Of a DNA stretch of 64,000 nucleotides, positions 10,901 through 21,377 are shown piece by piece. Made by a program: the position numbers and the translations under genes. A model generated the notes under the pieces. It was not told the DNA's origin and ran no database searches. It was given only the letters and a program-made list of their open reading frames with translations. Source of the DNA: Turbatrix aceti (taxonomy: Eukaryota > Nematoda > Chromadorea > Rhabditida > Panagrolaimidae); NCBI GenBank assembly GCA_963969345.1, contig OZ017769.1:4402816-4466815 (forward strand), given 5' to 3'. Positions within the stretch are counted from its first letter, which is position 1. Each line of letters starts with the position of its first letter.

Positions 10901-13900
10901 CCTGAACTACTACCACAAATGCGATCCCATCAATTTTGACGACCTCCCTTCCCATGTACGCACCCGACTCATCCACGAACTGAACTTTTCCAAGCGCTAT
11001 AACAACCAGAAGAATCTCCGCTCCATGGAATACGACGCCGAGATGAGCATGTTTGTCAACGAACTCGACGATACGGTTTCCAAAGAGTCGTTTAACGGAA
11101 AAATGCTCAGAACCGAGGAATTTGTCGCTGACAAGGATCTGGCCTATTTCAAGGGCATGCTTGATGTCATGAATTCGAGAGTCGAGGAAATTGAGGACTA
11201 TCAGGTTGGTTTTTTGGTCTTTTGGGGCATGTTGGGGTGTATTCGATCCAAAAATCCGAAATCCTGGTTTTTAGGCACCGAAAACCGTAAAAAATAAACT
11301 TTTTACCAAAATTAAATTTTTTTTTGAAAAACCGAGAAAAAATGCTTTATTTTTGTATTTAAAATAGCAAAATATCAAAATCGGACGTTTGTAATGAAAT
11401 TTTTTTATAAGTTTAAAAAATACGTGTTTTTTTGATTGCGTACCTGAAATTTTGGATTTTATGGTTGAGTTACCTGAATCTTTGAAGCACATTTTCGAGG
11501 GGGTACTCAGATTTTTGGGGTTCAAAAACCCAAAAAAAAACACTTTCTACCGTTCAAAAACCTAAAAAAACTTTTAAAAATGCTTCTAAAAATTTTAATT
11601 TTCTTTCAAAAAACAAAAAATATGTTTTAATTCTGCTCAAACACCAAAAAAGTTTGTGAATTGTTATAACATCTATTTTTTTTATGCCCAAAACAATACT
11701 TTTTTTTTGAGTTCGAAAAACCTAAAATTTGGGTTTTTAAGTCGGGTTCCTGGAAATTTGGGCTTCTTGGACGATTTTGAGGTCAAATTTTAGCAGTCCT
11801 TCGTGACCCCACTCCCGATCGAGTCCCCCATCGGCCTGACCTCCTCCCGGCTCTGTCGCATCACGAATGCCACCAAACGACGCCGTGCCATGCTCTTCCT
11901 CCCGTCCAACAGCCTCTCCCTCACGACGAGTCCCGCGGGCATCAAACTCTTCTGCGAGGCCCGAGCATCCGTCGATCTGCCCAAATCTCCCGTCACGTAC
12001 CCCCAGGCCCGTCAGCTGGACGTCTCCGAACTCGAGAAAGTCGAAAACCCCGCTCCTAGTTCCCGGAAACGATCCCGAGCTGTCCTGAAAATCGTCGACG
12101 ACGACGAAGAAGACGCTCAGCGTGTGCGTAAGCCCGTGGCGCTCCAGGTGACCCGTCCAGGTAATCGTCATGACCGTCTCATGCTTCCGAAGAAGGTCAG
12201 CCGTGAACTGCACGATCGAATCGTCGCACAACGCCGGCTGATGGTCGAGACTGAAGCCAAAAAACCGGAAGACAAGGTGATTGTTGCTGCAGGCGATGAA
12301 CAACCCGAGCAGGAAGACGAGGACGAGGACGTCGATGACGAACGCTACTGCCAGCAGATGGTGCAGCGCGTGATCGACTACAGATCGACCAATGGGCTGC
12401 CCCCCGTGGACGAAGGACTCGTGAGAAAGATCGTCGAGAGGGCTTTCTACGAAGATCAAAATGGTCAGGACACGTCCACGCAGCGAACCGACAGCGAAAA
12501 TGAAAATGATAACTGTAGCAACAACGAAAGCGTCGTCGAAGAGGACGAAAAACAACGCGATTTTGACCCGCTAGTCGGGGGCATCGATCCTGCTGCTGGC
12601 GATCAGGTGAGTCAAATTTTCCGGAGCGCGAGCGGAGCTAGCGTAAAATTTTGAAAGAACGAACGCGGATCTGTTTGAAAAAAAATTATGACAATTACCT
12701 TTTTTCATATTTGTTCACTTCCGAACAGATTTATGCCTAAAAATTTGTTTGAAGAGCAGAAAAACTTTCGCGTTTCGGTTTTTACCCCAAATTCGGTGAA
12801 AAATTTTGAAATTTTTTTTGGAGCATTTGCGATTTTCATGCGCGCGTTTTTTATATTTAGAAACGAATTTAATTTTTTTTTTAATTTAAAATTATTTTTT
12901 TATAAATAATTTTTTTTTTAATTTGAAAAAAACTTTTTTTAATAACAAAAAAATTAATTATTAATAAAATTTTAAAAATTTGAGCTCAAAAATTTGCAAA
13001 TAAAAGGACCTTGAAATCCCTGCTTAAAAAATAAAAAAAATATTTTAATAAAAAAATCTAATTATTTAGAAGAAAACCGCAAAAAATTTCAAAAAAAAAA
13101 TTTTATTAGAAAATCCTGCCTGAAATTATTTTTACCCTGCGATAAATGCATTTCCAGGCGAAACCCATGCCTCCAGGCACCAACGAAGCATTCCACGACC
13201 CATTGAAGCCTTCTGAACCCCAGCTGAACGACAGTGAATCCGAAGCCCCGCCTGCACCCTCCATCCCAAAACTGGAACCCGTCGTCTGCGGCCTGAACGT
13301 CAAAAACCTCTACTACGTCGTCGAGAAGTGCAAATCCGACGGCATAGTGCCGTTCATCGACCTCTCCGCTCTCCTCCCCCAGGTCGTCTACCGGCCCTTC
13401 GACGCGTTCGACGGCGTCGCAAATCGTCTGACGACCTCGCAGTCTCTGAACAAACTCGAGTGCGCGGCAGATTTTCTGCCCTCCTGCAACGACGACGAAA
13501 ACGCCAACGTCGATCTCCCGGCTCACCCACTCCGACGCGTCCAGTCCCACATCCAGCTGACGGCGCACAACTGGAACGAAATCGAGAACGCCACAAGAAG
13601 GTACCGGTACTCAGCGAAGGGTGCCCCACCCTACTTTGACGTCATCCAGAAGCTGTACAACTCGTTCAGGTTTTCGTCGTTTTCGTATCGACAGTGCGCA
13701 AAGCGGGAGCACAGGTCGTATCGGCAATGCGTGAAACGGGAACATCGGCCGAATTTCTTCCCCTTCCTGTCGCCGATTTTGGCAATGAGGGGCGTCAACG
13801 AGCGGAAGTTTGTTACGGTTGGTTTTTTTAATTTCTTGATTAACTATTTTAATTTAAAATAAAAATTTTTTTACTAAATAAATTTTTTTTAATAATTTTT

Positions 13901-16900
13901 TTTTTGTAATTTTTTTTTTGAATTTAAATTTCATTTTTTTTGTTAAAATTTTTTTGTTTGTTGAAAAATGCTAATTTTTTTTCATTTTTTTGTGTAAAAA
14001 AAATTTATAATAAAAATTTGTATTACATTTTTTTTTACTTTTTTTTAATACAAAAAAAGATTTTTATTTTTTTTTATTTTCTGAAAAAATGCTTTGTTTT
14101 AATTAATTTAATTTTTTTGTTAAAAAAATTTATAATAAAACTTTTTTAGTGTTTTTTTAATTAAAAAAAAATTTTTTAATGAAAATGCATTTTTTCAGGG
14201 CATCTTGCGCATCAACCCGCGCAACATGGAAGAAGCCTTCGTCATCGACGACAAAACCGGCGCCGAGTACGATTTCGTCGTCTACGGCTCCCGATTCCGT
14301 AACCGCGCCCTCGACGGCGATTTTGTCGTCGTCCGTCTCCGGGACAAACTCGACTGGATGATCAACGAGAACGTCTACCAGGTCTGGCGGACCGGTCGGC
14401 GTCGAGGCGCCACCGACGAATCCCTGACCGCGGCGTTCAACAAGGCACGCGAGATCGTCCTCGATCGAAACGATCCCCTCGCCTTCATCCGGGACGACGA
14501 TATCCGCAAAGACATTCGCCGCAACATTCGCAAGGTGATCCCTGTCTTCGTCAAGAACGACGGCCTCCTGGAGCGCTACACCCGCCGCGAAATGTACCAC
14601 ATCGGCGCGCAGTGTATGCACTTTTGCCAGCAGCTCAATGATGCTCTCGCCACCGCCGAGGACCGGGTCGTGCTTCCGCCCTACGAACGACGCCTGCTCA
14701 ATCCCATCGATCAGCCGGACATGTTCCGGGCCATGGGAGTGTACTGCGACGACGGAAGCCTGGTCTCGCCACGATCGGGTAACCGGGATTACATCCCGCT
14801 TCGACCAATCTCCCAGCAGTGCCGTTTCAAACAGGTCAAGCGAATGATGTATCCCCGATATTTCCGAGGCATGCATCGCGCCGAGGATATTCCCGACTGC
14901 TGTCTGCGCAAGACCGCCGAGGTCATCCTCATCGCTGAGCATTTTAACAGCGGTCTAGGCGTCGGTCGCTGCGAAGCCTTCAACCGACGGCCTCAGCCTA
15001 ACGGCATCTTCAAGCCTTTGGATGTTCGTGTTCCCAGGCAGATTCTGCTGTCCAGCCAGCTTCCTGCTGATTTCAAGTATCGCGAGAACGAATTCAAGAA
15101 TATTCTTCTGCTCGTCAAGCTCAATCGTTGGCATGTTCAGTCAAGATTTCCGCGAGGTGACGTCATCAAGCAAATTGGGCCTTCCGGACTGCTCCGATCC
15201 GAAGTGCTGGGTCTCGTCGAGATGCTCGGCATTGACAGCGGACCGTTTTCTACCGTTACAGTATCCGATGCTAATGCTATCGTGACGAGAGACTACATGG
15301 TGAGTTTTTTAGGCTATAATCTTGTTTTGGCACGAAAAGTGATTCATTTTGTTTTCTTAGCACGAAAACTAGTTCATTTTGTTGTCTCGACACGAAAAAG
15401 GGTCGTGACGTTGTCTCAACACGAAAAGTGCTCAATAACGTTGTTTTTTTTGTTCCTAACACGAATTTTCAAATTTCAGAATCTCCTCAACGGTCAGCGC
15501 TTCGATCTCCGCAGTCTACCTACTTTTGCCGTCGACAACGGCGACGATGAGCACAGCCTAGCGCTGAGTGTTGTCAAAACGCACGTCCAAGGAGTCGCCC
15601 GTTTCAAGGTCTACGTTCACGTGCCCGATGTCGCGTTCTACGTCGATGCCGGCTCGACAATCAATGCCGAAGCCCAGGAACGATGCTGCGCAGTCAACGC
15701 TCAGGATCTTGTAAGTCGGCACTTTTGGACCATTTTTAGGCCTTTTTTTGCAGGTTTTCCCCATGCTGCCTTCCGAGCTGACGCAAGACGTCCTCTCCTT
15801 CACCCCCGAACAAGACCGGCCTACTGTCACGATGAGCTACACCCTGGATGGCGACGGAAATATCGTCGAGTACCACATTCACCGCTCCGTGATCCGGACG
15901 ACGGCCGCAGTCTCGCTGAACGTGCTTGCGGCTTTGGTCTCGCAATCCGTGCTTCCGCCCCACATGTGTCCTCCGAATGTGGACTACTCGCTGGTCGAAT
16001 CGCTCCGGGGACAGGTCACGCTGCTTTTCAACCTCGCACGCACTCTCCGGCGCCGTCGAATATCCTCCAAGCCTTCGTTTATCGTCGGGCGCTCGCGAGT
16101 CATCTTCAAGGGCGCAACCACGGTTGGCGACTCCAAACGCGATTCTCAGAGCAAGCTGGAGCTCAATCCGAAGGTCGTCTCCGCTGGATTCGTCAATTTC
16201 AACGTTTTGGACATGATCGACGAGCTCCAGTTCACGGCGAATTCTGTTGCGGCCCAGACGGTCAAGGACGAGCACGAGCATCTTTTAATCCTCCGTAGAT
16301 CGTGTGCGCCGCATCCGAGGGCCGTCTTCGAGCTCAACGCTGTTCTCCAGTCTCTTGGCTTGCCCGCTTTTGACCCGGCAACTGACTCCGCTGCTGCCTA
16401 CGTCGAGGAACACGCCAGCAAGACCCGGGCCGTGGCCCTGCCGGTGGCGGTCCTCCTCAACTACCTGCTCTCCAAGATCCAGACCCCCAACCGGTACATT
16501 ACGACGAACGACATCAAGGATGACATTGACTACGAGCATTTTAACCTCGGCGAGAAGGTGTAAGTTTGATTTTTGGATTTACAAGGAATTTTGCAAATTT
16601 TTCATGGAATTTTGCCAAAAAAAATTGCTGTTACCATGAAAAGTTTTTTCCGTAAAATTTACGTGTTTGAGACATGATCTGACAGAGTTACGGTAGCCTA
16701 AAATCCTAAAACCGATTTTTTTTGTATTTTTTGATGATTTTTGGCGCGTTGTAACAAAAAAATTACGGCATTGTCAAAGCTAGGGTACATCTTGTTCTGC
16801 CAATCTAGAAAAATTCGGAAAATTGCATTTAAAAAAACACTTAAAATAACAACCCTTGTTTCGGTATTTTTCAAAGTGGCACACCTATATTTTTATATTT

Positions 16901-17890
16901 TTATCGGATTCTCCATCAAAAATAACGTCATTCAATATGCACCCTGGTTTTGGAAATACCGTAGTTTTATTAGCTACAACGTGCCAAAAATAGTCAAAAA
17001 TGTCAAAAAAGCGATTTTCGGCAGACGTAACTCTGTCAGATCATGCCTCTGGCGGATGAATTTTACGGCAAAACTTTTCATTGCGAAACCTACCTTTTTG
17101 AAAAATTTCTCGTTACCCTTCCCTGGTTGCAGGTACATGCGCTTCACCGCCCCCACACGGCGGTACGCGGACCTCTTTGCTCAGCGGATTCTGCTCGCTG
17201 CAACTGGCTACTCGGATTTTATCGAGATGGACCCCGAAGAAGTCTCGACCATCGCCTCCAAGTGCTGGAAGCGCGAGGAGGAGGTTTCTCGCTTCAGCGA
17301 CGAGCTGACGCAGCTCTACTTCCTCTACTTCGTCCGCACCCGGGGCTCCTTCGACGCCGCCGCAGTGGTCGTGAACATCGGCGAAGCGTGGATGGACGTC
17401 TTCCTGCTCAAGTACAACGTCGTCGAGCGCTGCTACCTGACCGTGGCTGAGCTGTCGACGGCCCGCACGCCGACCATTATCCTGCAACCGGTGCGCGCGG
17501 CCGTCATTCACTGGGACGCGGGCGGCGTCAATCGCTGCCGCCGTATTCGACTTCGTGGCAATCGTTTTGTCACGGAAACTGACTCGCCGTCCAGCGGGAC
17601 GGCTTCTGAGCAGTCGGCGTCCAATGCCAAGGTGAACGACGTCACCCAGCTCATCCACATCGGCTCTGTCGTTCGCGTTTTTGTCGAGACCGAACTCGCC
17701 TGTACAAAAGTACGCGTGAGTCGTTTTTTGAGGGGGGCAAGGATTCTGAGTGGCTTTGTTGTTGCAGGTGCGACTGATGGCTTCGACAGCTATGGACGAA
17801 CCGGCGTTCAAGGAGCTCGAGGCCGCGTTCAAGGCCGGGGACATCGGAAACACGCTCTGCAACCTCGACTGCACTTTTTCGATTGACTGA
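7991..17890 (+). CDS. Large DIS3L2-related RNB-domain protein, predicted catalytically inactive
   Basis: Twelve exons: 7991-8146, 8480-8972, 9458-9862, 9912-10064, 10738-11204, 11794-12606, 13158-13817, 14199-15299, 15480-15710, 15754-16559, 17133-17715, 17768-17890. All phases agree, giving 1996 residues. The first roughly 1000 are low-complexity and charged and not recognised. From about 1050 it follows DIS3L2: a cold-shock-type segment (ILRINPRNMEEAF, RNRALDGDFVVVRL), then the RNB fold from about 1417 (RFDLRSLPTFAVD, VHVPDVAFYVDAGS, MRFTAPTRRYADL) and an S1-like tail. DIS3-family enzymes degrade RNA 3' to 5' using an aspartate cluster, D-x-D-D-A after the FTID motif. Here the matching stretch reads VDNGDDEHSLALS, so most of that cluster is absent. 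Yeast Ssd1 is a known dead, RNA-binding member of this group. Human DIS3L2 is 885 residues, so this protein is over twice the usual size. Fusion of two genes is an alternative for the N-terminal half. Confidence 0.82.
8261..8374 (+). repeat. Short tandem repeat in RNB-gene intron 1
   Basis: Five degenerate copies of TTTTCGCTTCAGGAACCTTG, 20 to 28 bases apart. Each contains a TTCAG, so each resembles a weak splice acceptor, but the true exon begins at 8480. Confidence 0.75.
8999..9447 (+). mobile_element. GTTCGCGAAC-rich interspersed repeat, copy 1
   Basis: Lies inside RNB-gene intron 2. It has several GTTCGCGAAC palindromes and blocks such as TTTTCAAACAGATAAAAC, GAACACGGTCAAAAACGTTCG and GATAAAAAAAATCTGTTTTA. 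The same blocks recur, inverted, at 58787-59403 in the lpd-3 intron, and in parts at 40650-40890 and 51520-51835. No coding capacity. Confidence 0.75.
10065..10737 (+). repeat. Long T-rich intron of degenerate 40-60 base repeats
   Basis: RNB-gene intron 4 consists mainly of variants of GAATTTTTTGG, AATTTTTGAGAATTTC and GGCGGTT arranged in loose tandem. There is no coding potential beyond chance. Confidence 0.5.
15330..15472 (+). repeat. About 31-base tandem repeat in RNB-gene intron 8
   Basis: Four to five degenerate copies built on CACGAAAA followed by CATTTTGTTGT, within the 15300-15479 intron. Confidence 0.7.
16634..17083. mobile_element. Foldback (palindromic) MITE in RNB-gene intron 10
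   Basis: The intron 16560-17132 is nearly filled by an inverted repeat. The left arm holds CATGATCTGACAGAGTTACGG and the right arm holds CGTAACTCTGTCAGATCATG, while the outer ends pair CATGAAAAG with CTTTTCATTG. The interior shares TTTTTGGCGCGTTGTA-like and TTCTCCATCAAAAAT blocks with the element at 26788-27225, so the two belong to one family. The transcript strand could form a hairpin of over 200 bases per arm. Confidence 0.8.
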
Positions 17891-18037
17891 AATCTGATTT
17901 TTCTGTTGACTTTATTGTTTTTATTTTATTTTGTCTGGCAAAAAAGAGCTTTGATTTTAAATACCTGATTTTTTGACGCGTTGTTAACCAGGTATGAGAA
18001 AATAACGTTTTTTTGTTTGCGAACGAACGGCGTTGAT

Positions 18038-18336
18038 CAGAGATGGCAGATCAGATCACTCGGAATTCAGATCAGATCACAGATAATTCAGATCAGATCA
18101 CTAGAAATTTAAAATTTTACAACTTCAAACACGTCCGCATTGCTTGTTTTTTTGATGAATACGATAGTTCTCAACAAAAAAAATTTATATTTCACTTTTC
18201 GCGTCGAAACCAGTGTTTTCGGGAACCTGAACCCTAAATTCCGAGATTTTGAGCTGGGTCGAGTCAGATCAGATCAAATCAGATCGCAGATAATCCGGAT
18301 CAGATCATGAGCAAATGATCTGATCTGCCATCTCTG
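18038..18336. mobile_element. hAT-type MITE, copy 2
   Basis: A 299-base element with the same CAGAGATGGCAGATCAGATC inverted ends as copy 1. Flanking 8-mers are GCGTTGAT and CCGTTGAT (7 of 8 identical). The interiors share AACACTGG-type, CGCGTCGAAACCAGTG and GGGAACCTGAACCC blocks. It sits about 150 bases after the RNB gene stop. Confidence 0.88.
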
Positions 18337-18869
18337 CCGTTGATCAGAATAGCCAAAAACAGACAAGCACGCAGGGGCCATGGAAAAATTGGAAAAACCC
18401 GAGTTTTGAGAAAGTTTATTTTTTTCGAAAAAAGTAGGTTTATTTGACGTTTTTGTGCTTCATTCGTCTTTTTTTTTATTATTATTCATTTTCCATAGCA
18501 TTAGGTTGTTTCAAATTTTTTTTTTCGAATTTGGACAAATTTTGCGAAAATAACCCTAAAATAAAGCACGAAATTTTTTTTCAAACTTTTATCGGTATAT
18601 TTTGATGCAGATGTTGAAATAAACTTTTTTCTAATGTAAGAATAGTCCAAACAAAATGATGTGAGTCAAAGTCGAAATCAGAGTCTTGTAAATGATAAAA
18701 ATTCGAGCGTTTGCATTTTTTGTACTTTTTCTTGTTGTTTTTGTCCGAAAATTACCAATTTTGAACAAAAAAAAAGTAAGTTTTTTTAATCGTTTTTCTT
18801 CGATTTTTTTCATTCAATTGATAAAAATCACGAAGAAAATCCGCCCGAGCACCGGCCCCCAATTTTGAA

Positions 18870-18986
18870 CGTTCTGCAACATCTACTGCTCTTTTTCGAT
18901 TGACTGGGATCTGCTTTTGCTGTTTACTTTTTTTGTTTTTGTTTTAAATATTTTTACTTGGCAACAAGGTGCATCGATTTTACCTG
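18870..18986 (+). pseudogene. Duplicated 3' end of the RNB gene
   Basis: This stretch resembles 17853-17975, the last codons and 3' UTR of the RNB gene. Shared blocks include CTTTTTCGATTGACTG and ATCTG followed by T-rich sequence, then GGCAA and GATTTTACCTGAT. In the copy the stop TGA is changed to TGG. It is a partial duplicate with no function proposed. Confidence 0.65.
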
Positions 18987-19499
18987 ATCCCCCTGAGGCG
19001 ACGGGACCTGTCCACTCGTCCTTTCCGCACCTGTTATCATGTGCCTGCATGACCGACCACGACCACGAGCCGCGATGATCTGCGTGCAGATCATGCCGGC
19101 TGCGTGATTGATCTTGCTTGTTGTCTTGTTCGATGGGGACTGATCGCGATCGACTATTTAGATATGTATTTTTAATTCCCTCTGGCAGCAATCAACAAAG
19201 AACTCTCCGGAAGCGCCCGGTGAAAGACAATTGGCGGGTGCAGATGTTTTGTTGGGTACAGATCATCTCCAAGCGTCGGATAATGCAATGCAGCCGGTGG
19301 GGAAAATAAATGAATTAGTGAACGACCTCGAAGATTGCTAGCGGGGTTGCTAATTGATCGCGGGTGTACAAGGAACACAAAGGGCACTAAATTTGACATT
19401 TTGGAGCAGTTTCGGCAGTTTTGTGGCACACAGCCGTTTGCGAGCAAATTCAGACAAATGGAACGTTTTGAAGGGAAACGAAATCAAATGTCGTGATTT

Positions 19500-20230
19500 A
19501 TGTTCGTTTTGTCATTCGAAAATATCAAAAACTTGGTAAATCGCGTCATAAATAACGGAAAAAAGTTGTTTTAAAGTACGTTTAAAGTTTTTTGCAAGTT
19601 TGGATTTTTTTAAATTTTGCAGTTTTTAATGTCCAATTATTTTTTATTTAAAACTCACGGTTTCGAAAGCCATCTGCCGATGCCGTTTGCAGCTGCGTCA
19701 GCCAGACAAACTTCGGGAGCATGAGTCACGCCATCTGCGACGCAATCAACGATAAACTCATCACCCAGGCATGATTTATGCTTTTACGCCATCGAAAAAT
19801 ATTAAAACTTGGTAAATCGGGTCAGAAATAAATAACAATAAAAAGTTGTTTGAAATGCACTATTAAAAAAATTTTGGTAATTTTTAGACCACAAAATAGA
19901 TTTTTTTAATTTTGGACCAAAAAAGGTTTTTTTGGTAATTTTTAACCACAAAATAGATTTTTTTAAATTTTAGAGCAAAAAATGTGTTTTTTGAAAATTT
20001 TTAACCACAAAATAAAGTTTCTTTAAAATGTTGAACCGAAAAATGTTTTTTTTTTGAAAAATTATAACCACAAAATATAATTTTTCAAAATTCTGCAGTT
20101 TTTAACGTTCAATTAATTTTTACTTGAAAAACCCGATTTCAAAAGTCATCTATCAAAGATGTTCGCAGGTGCATCAGTCAGCCGAGGCCCCCGGAAGCAT
20201 GAGTCATGCCATCCAACGATGAGTTTTCAT
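19500..20230 (+). repeat. Duplicated module upstream of the calponin gene, with TGAGTCA sites
   Basis: Two diverged direct copies start near 19520 and 19797. Each has AACTTGGTAAATCG, ATAAATAACnnnAAAAAGTTGTT, then GCAGTTTTTAAyGTyCAATTA, and ends in GGrAGCATGAGTCA. The second copy is stretched by four tandem units of about 58 bases at 19860-20090 (ACCACAAAATA core). TGAGTCA at 19722-19728 and 20200-20206 is a perfect AP-1-type bZIP site kept in both copies. A role as an enhancer is inference. Confidence 0.65.
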
Positions 20231-20596
20231 TTCATCGTCGTCGTTTTGATATTTACTTCCGAACATTGTTTATTCCCGTTTTTCCACCCTCGCAGATGTG
20301 ATGTCGTCATTGTCCCGACCGACTCTTCTAGAATGCCCGGTGCCGTCGCCACCAGGCATCCATCCATCCAACAGGTGCCAGTGCAGCAGTGCGTACCTTT
20401 CTGCGCCCCCGTATCCGTGGGGGCGGATCGGTGGATCAGGGCTGCGATCATCGGCGCTGGCTAGCAGGGCAGGAGCAGCACCAGCATCATCGATGCAGCT
20501 GTTTGTCCCGCAATTTTTTGCTTTTTGCATCCCCTCTTGTTTTTGTTGTTTTGAGGGGGGAGGGGAGGAGGCTATCCGACGAAAGACCGGCCGGGA

Positions 20597-20602
20597 TATA
20601 AG
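20597..20602 (+). promoter_or_regulatory. TATA box of the calponin gene
   Basis: GGGATATAAGG is followed by a GC-rich leader of about 95 bases before the ATG at 20695. Spacing and context fit a strong muscle-type core promoter. Confidence 0.5.
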
Positions 20603-20694
20603 GCCTCTCCGCCGGGGGATACAGCTAATCACTTCACCCGAGCCTCTTTGCTCCACACAACACTCCTCCTCAGTCAGTCCAACTAAGCAGCATC

Positions 20695-21188
20695 ATGTCA
20701 GCCCGAACGACCGCTGGTGGCATCGGCTTCGCCGTCATGGCCAAGGTTTGTTTCATTTTTTCTCGCTCGATCCTTCCTGGAACCCTTCTAACCCAATTTT
20801 CTTCCAGCAAGCCTCAAAATTCAACGAAGACGAGGCAAAACTCCTTCTTGAGTGGATCAAGAAACTCTCCGGCGAGAACATTTCCACCGCCGGCGACCGC
20901 GAGAACTTCCTCAAACTCCTCAAAGACGGCACGCTCCTCTGCAAGCTCGCCAACGGCATCGTGCCCGGCTCCGTGAAGAAGATCCAGAAGCCCATCTCCA
21001 ACTTTGCGTGCATGGAGAACATAAACGCTTTTGTCGAGTTCGCCAAAAAGCAGGGCGTGCCAACCGAAGAGACCTTCCAGTCAGTCGACCTCTTCGAAGC
21101 CCGCGACCTGTTCTCCGTCATCGTGACGCTCCTCTCCCTCGGCAGAAAGCTCGAGAAGGCCGGCAAGTCCAACCCCTTCTCCGGCTAA
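20695..21188 (+). CDS. Calponin-homology (transgelin/calponin-like) protein
   Basis: Two exons, 20695-20745 and 20808-21188, give 143 residues that are almost entirely one CH domain. The CH domain binds actin in muscle calponins and transgelins. Landmarks are [10 protein letters not shown] at the domain start, [20 protein letters not shown], the [20 protein letters not shown] block, and [20 protein letters not shown]. It ends in KSNPFSG without a visible full calponin repeat. Nematode relatives are the cpn genes; which one cannot be told. A TATA box, a GC-rich leader and a cytosine-ending codon bias suggest high expression. Confidence 0.9.
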
Positions 21189-21377
21189 TAACAACTACGC
21201 TCCTCTGTTGACTGTTTTGATTGTTGACAAAAACAACCGCTACTTATTTTTTTTCCACCCTGTCGAGCACGGTTTCCCTTTTTTTTTCCCGTTGGTCTGA
21301 CTAACGTTTATCCCTTTTGAAAGCCACGCTGATCAATGTCCATAAATGCTGAGCATATATACACTCCGGGGCCGGGG

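Larger units (their letters stand above)
17891..20694. other. Spacer between RNB gene and calponin gene
   Basis: No gene found. It contains hAT MITE copy 2, a duplicate of the RNB gene's 3' end, a duplicated module with bZIP-like sites, and the calponin promoter, each listed separately. Confidence 0.6.

Noticed and set aside
11737..17874. Long minus-strand frames (about 180-272 codons) opposite RNB-gene exons
   Set aside because: They mirror exons with strong third-position C/G bias, have no splice or start logic of their own, and match no family.
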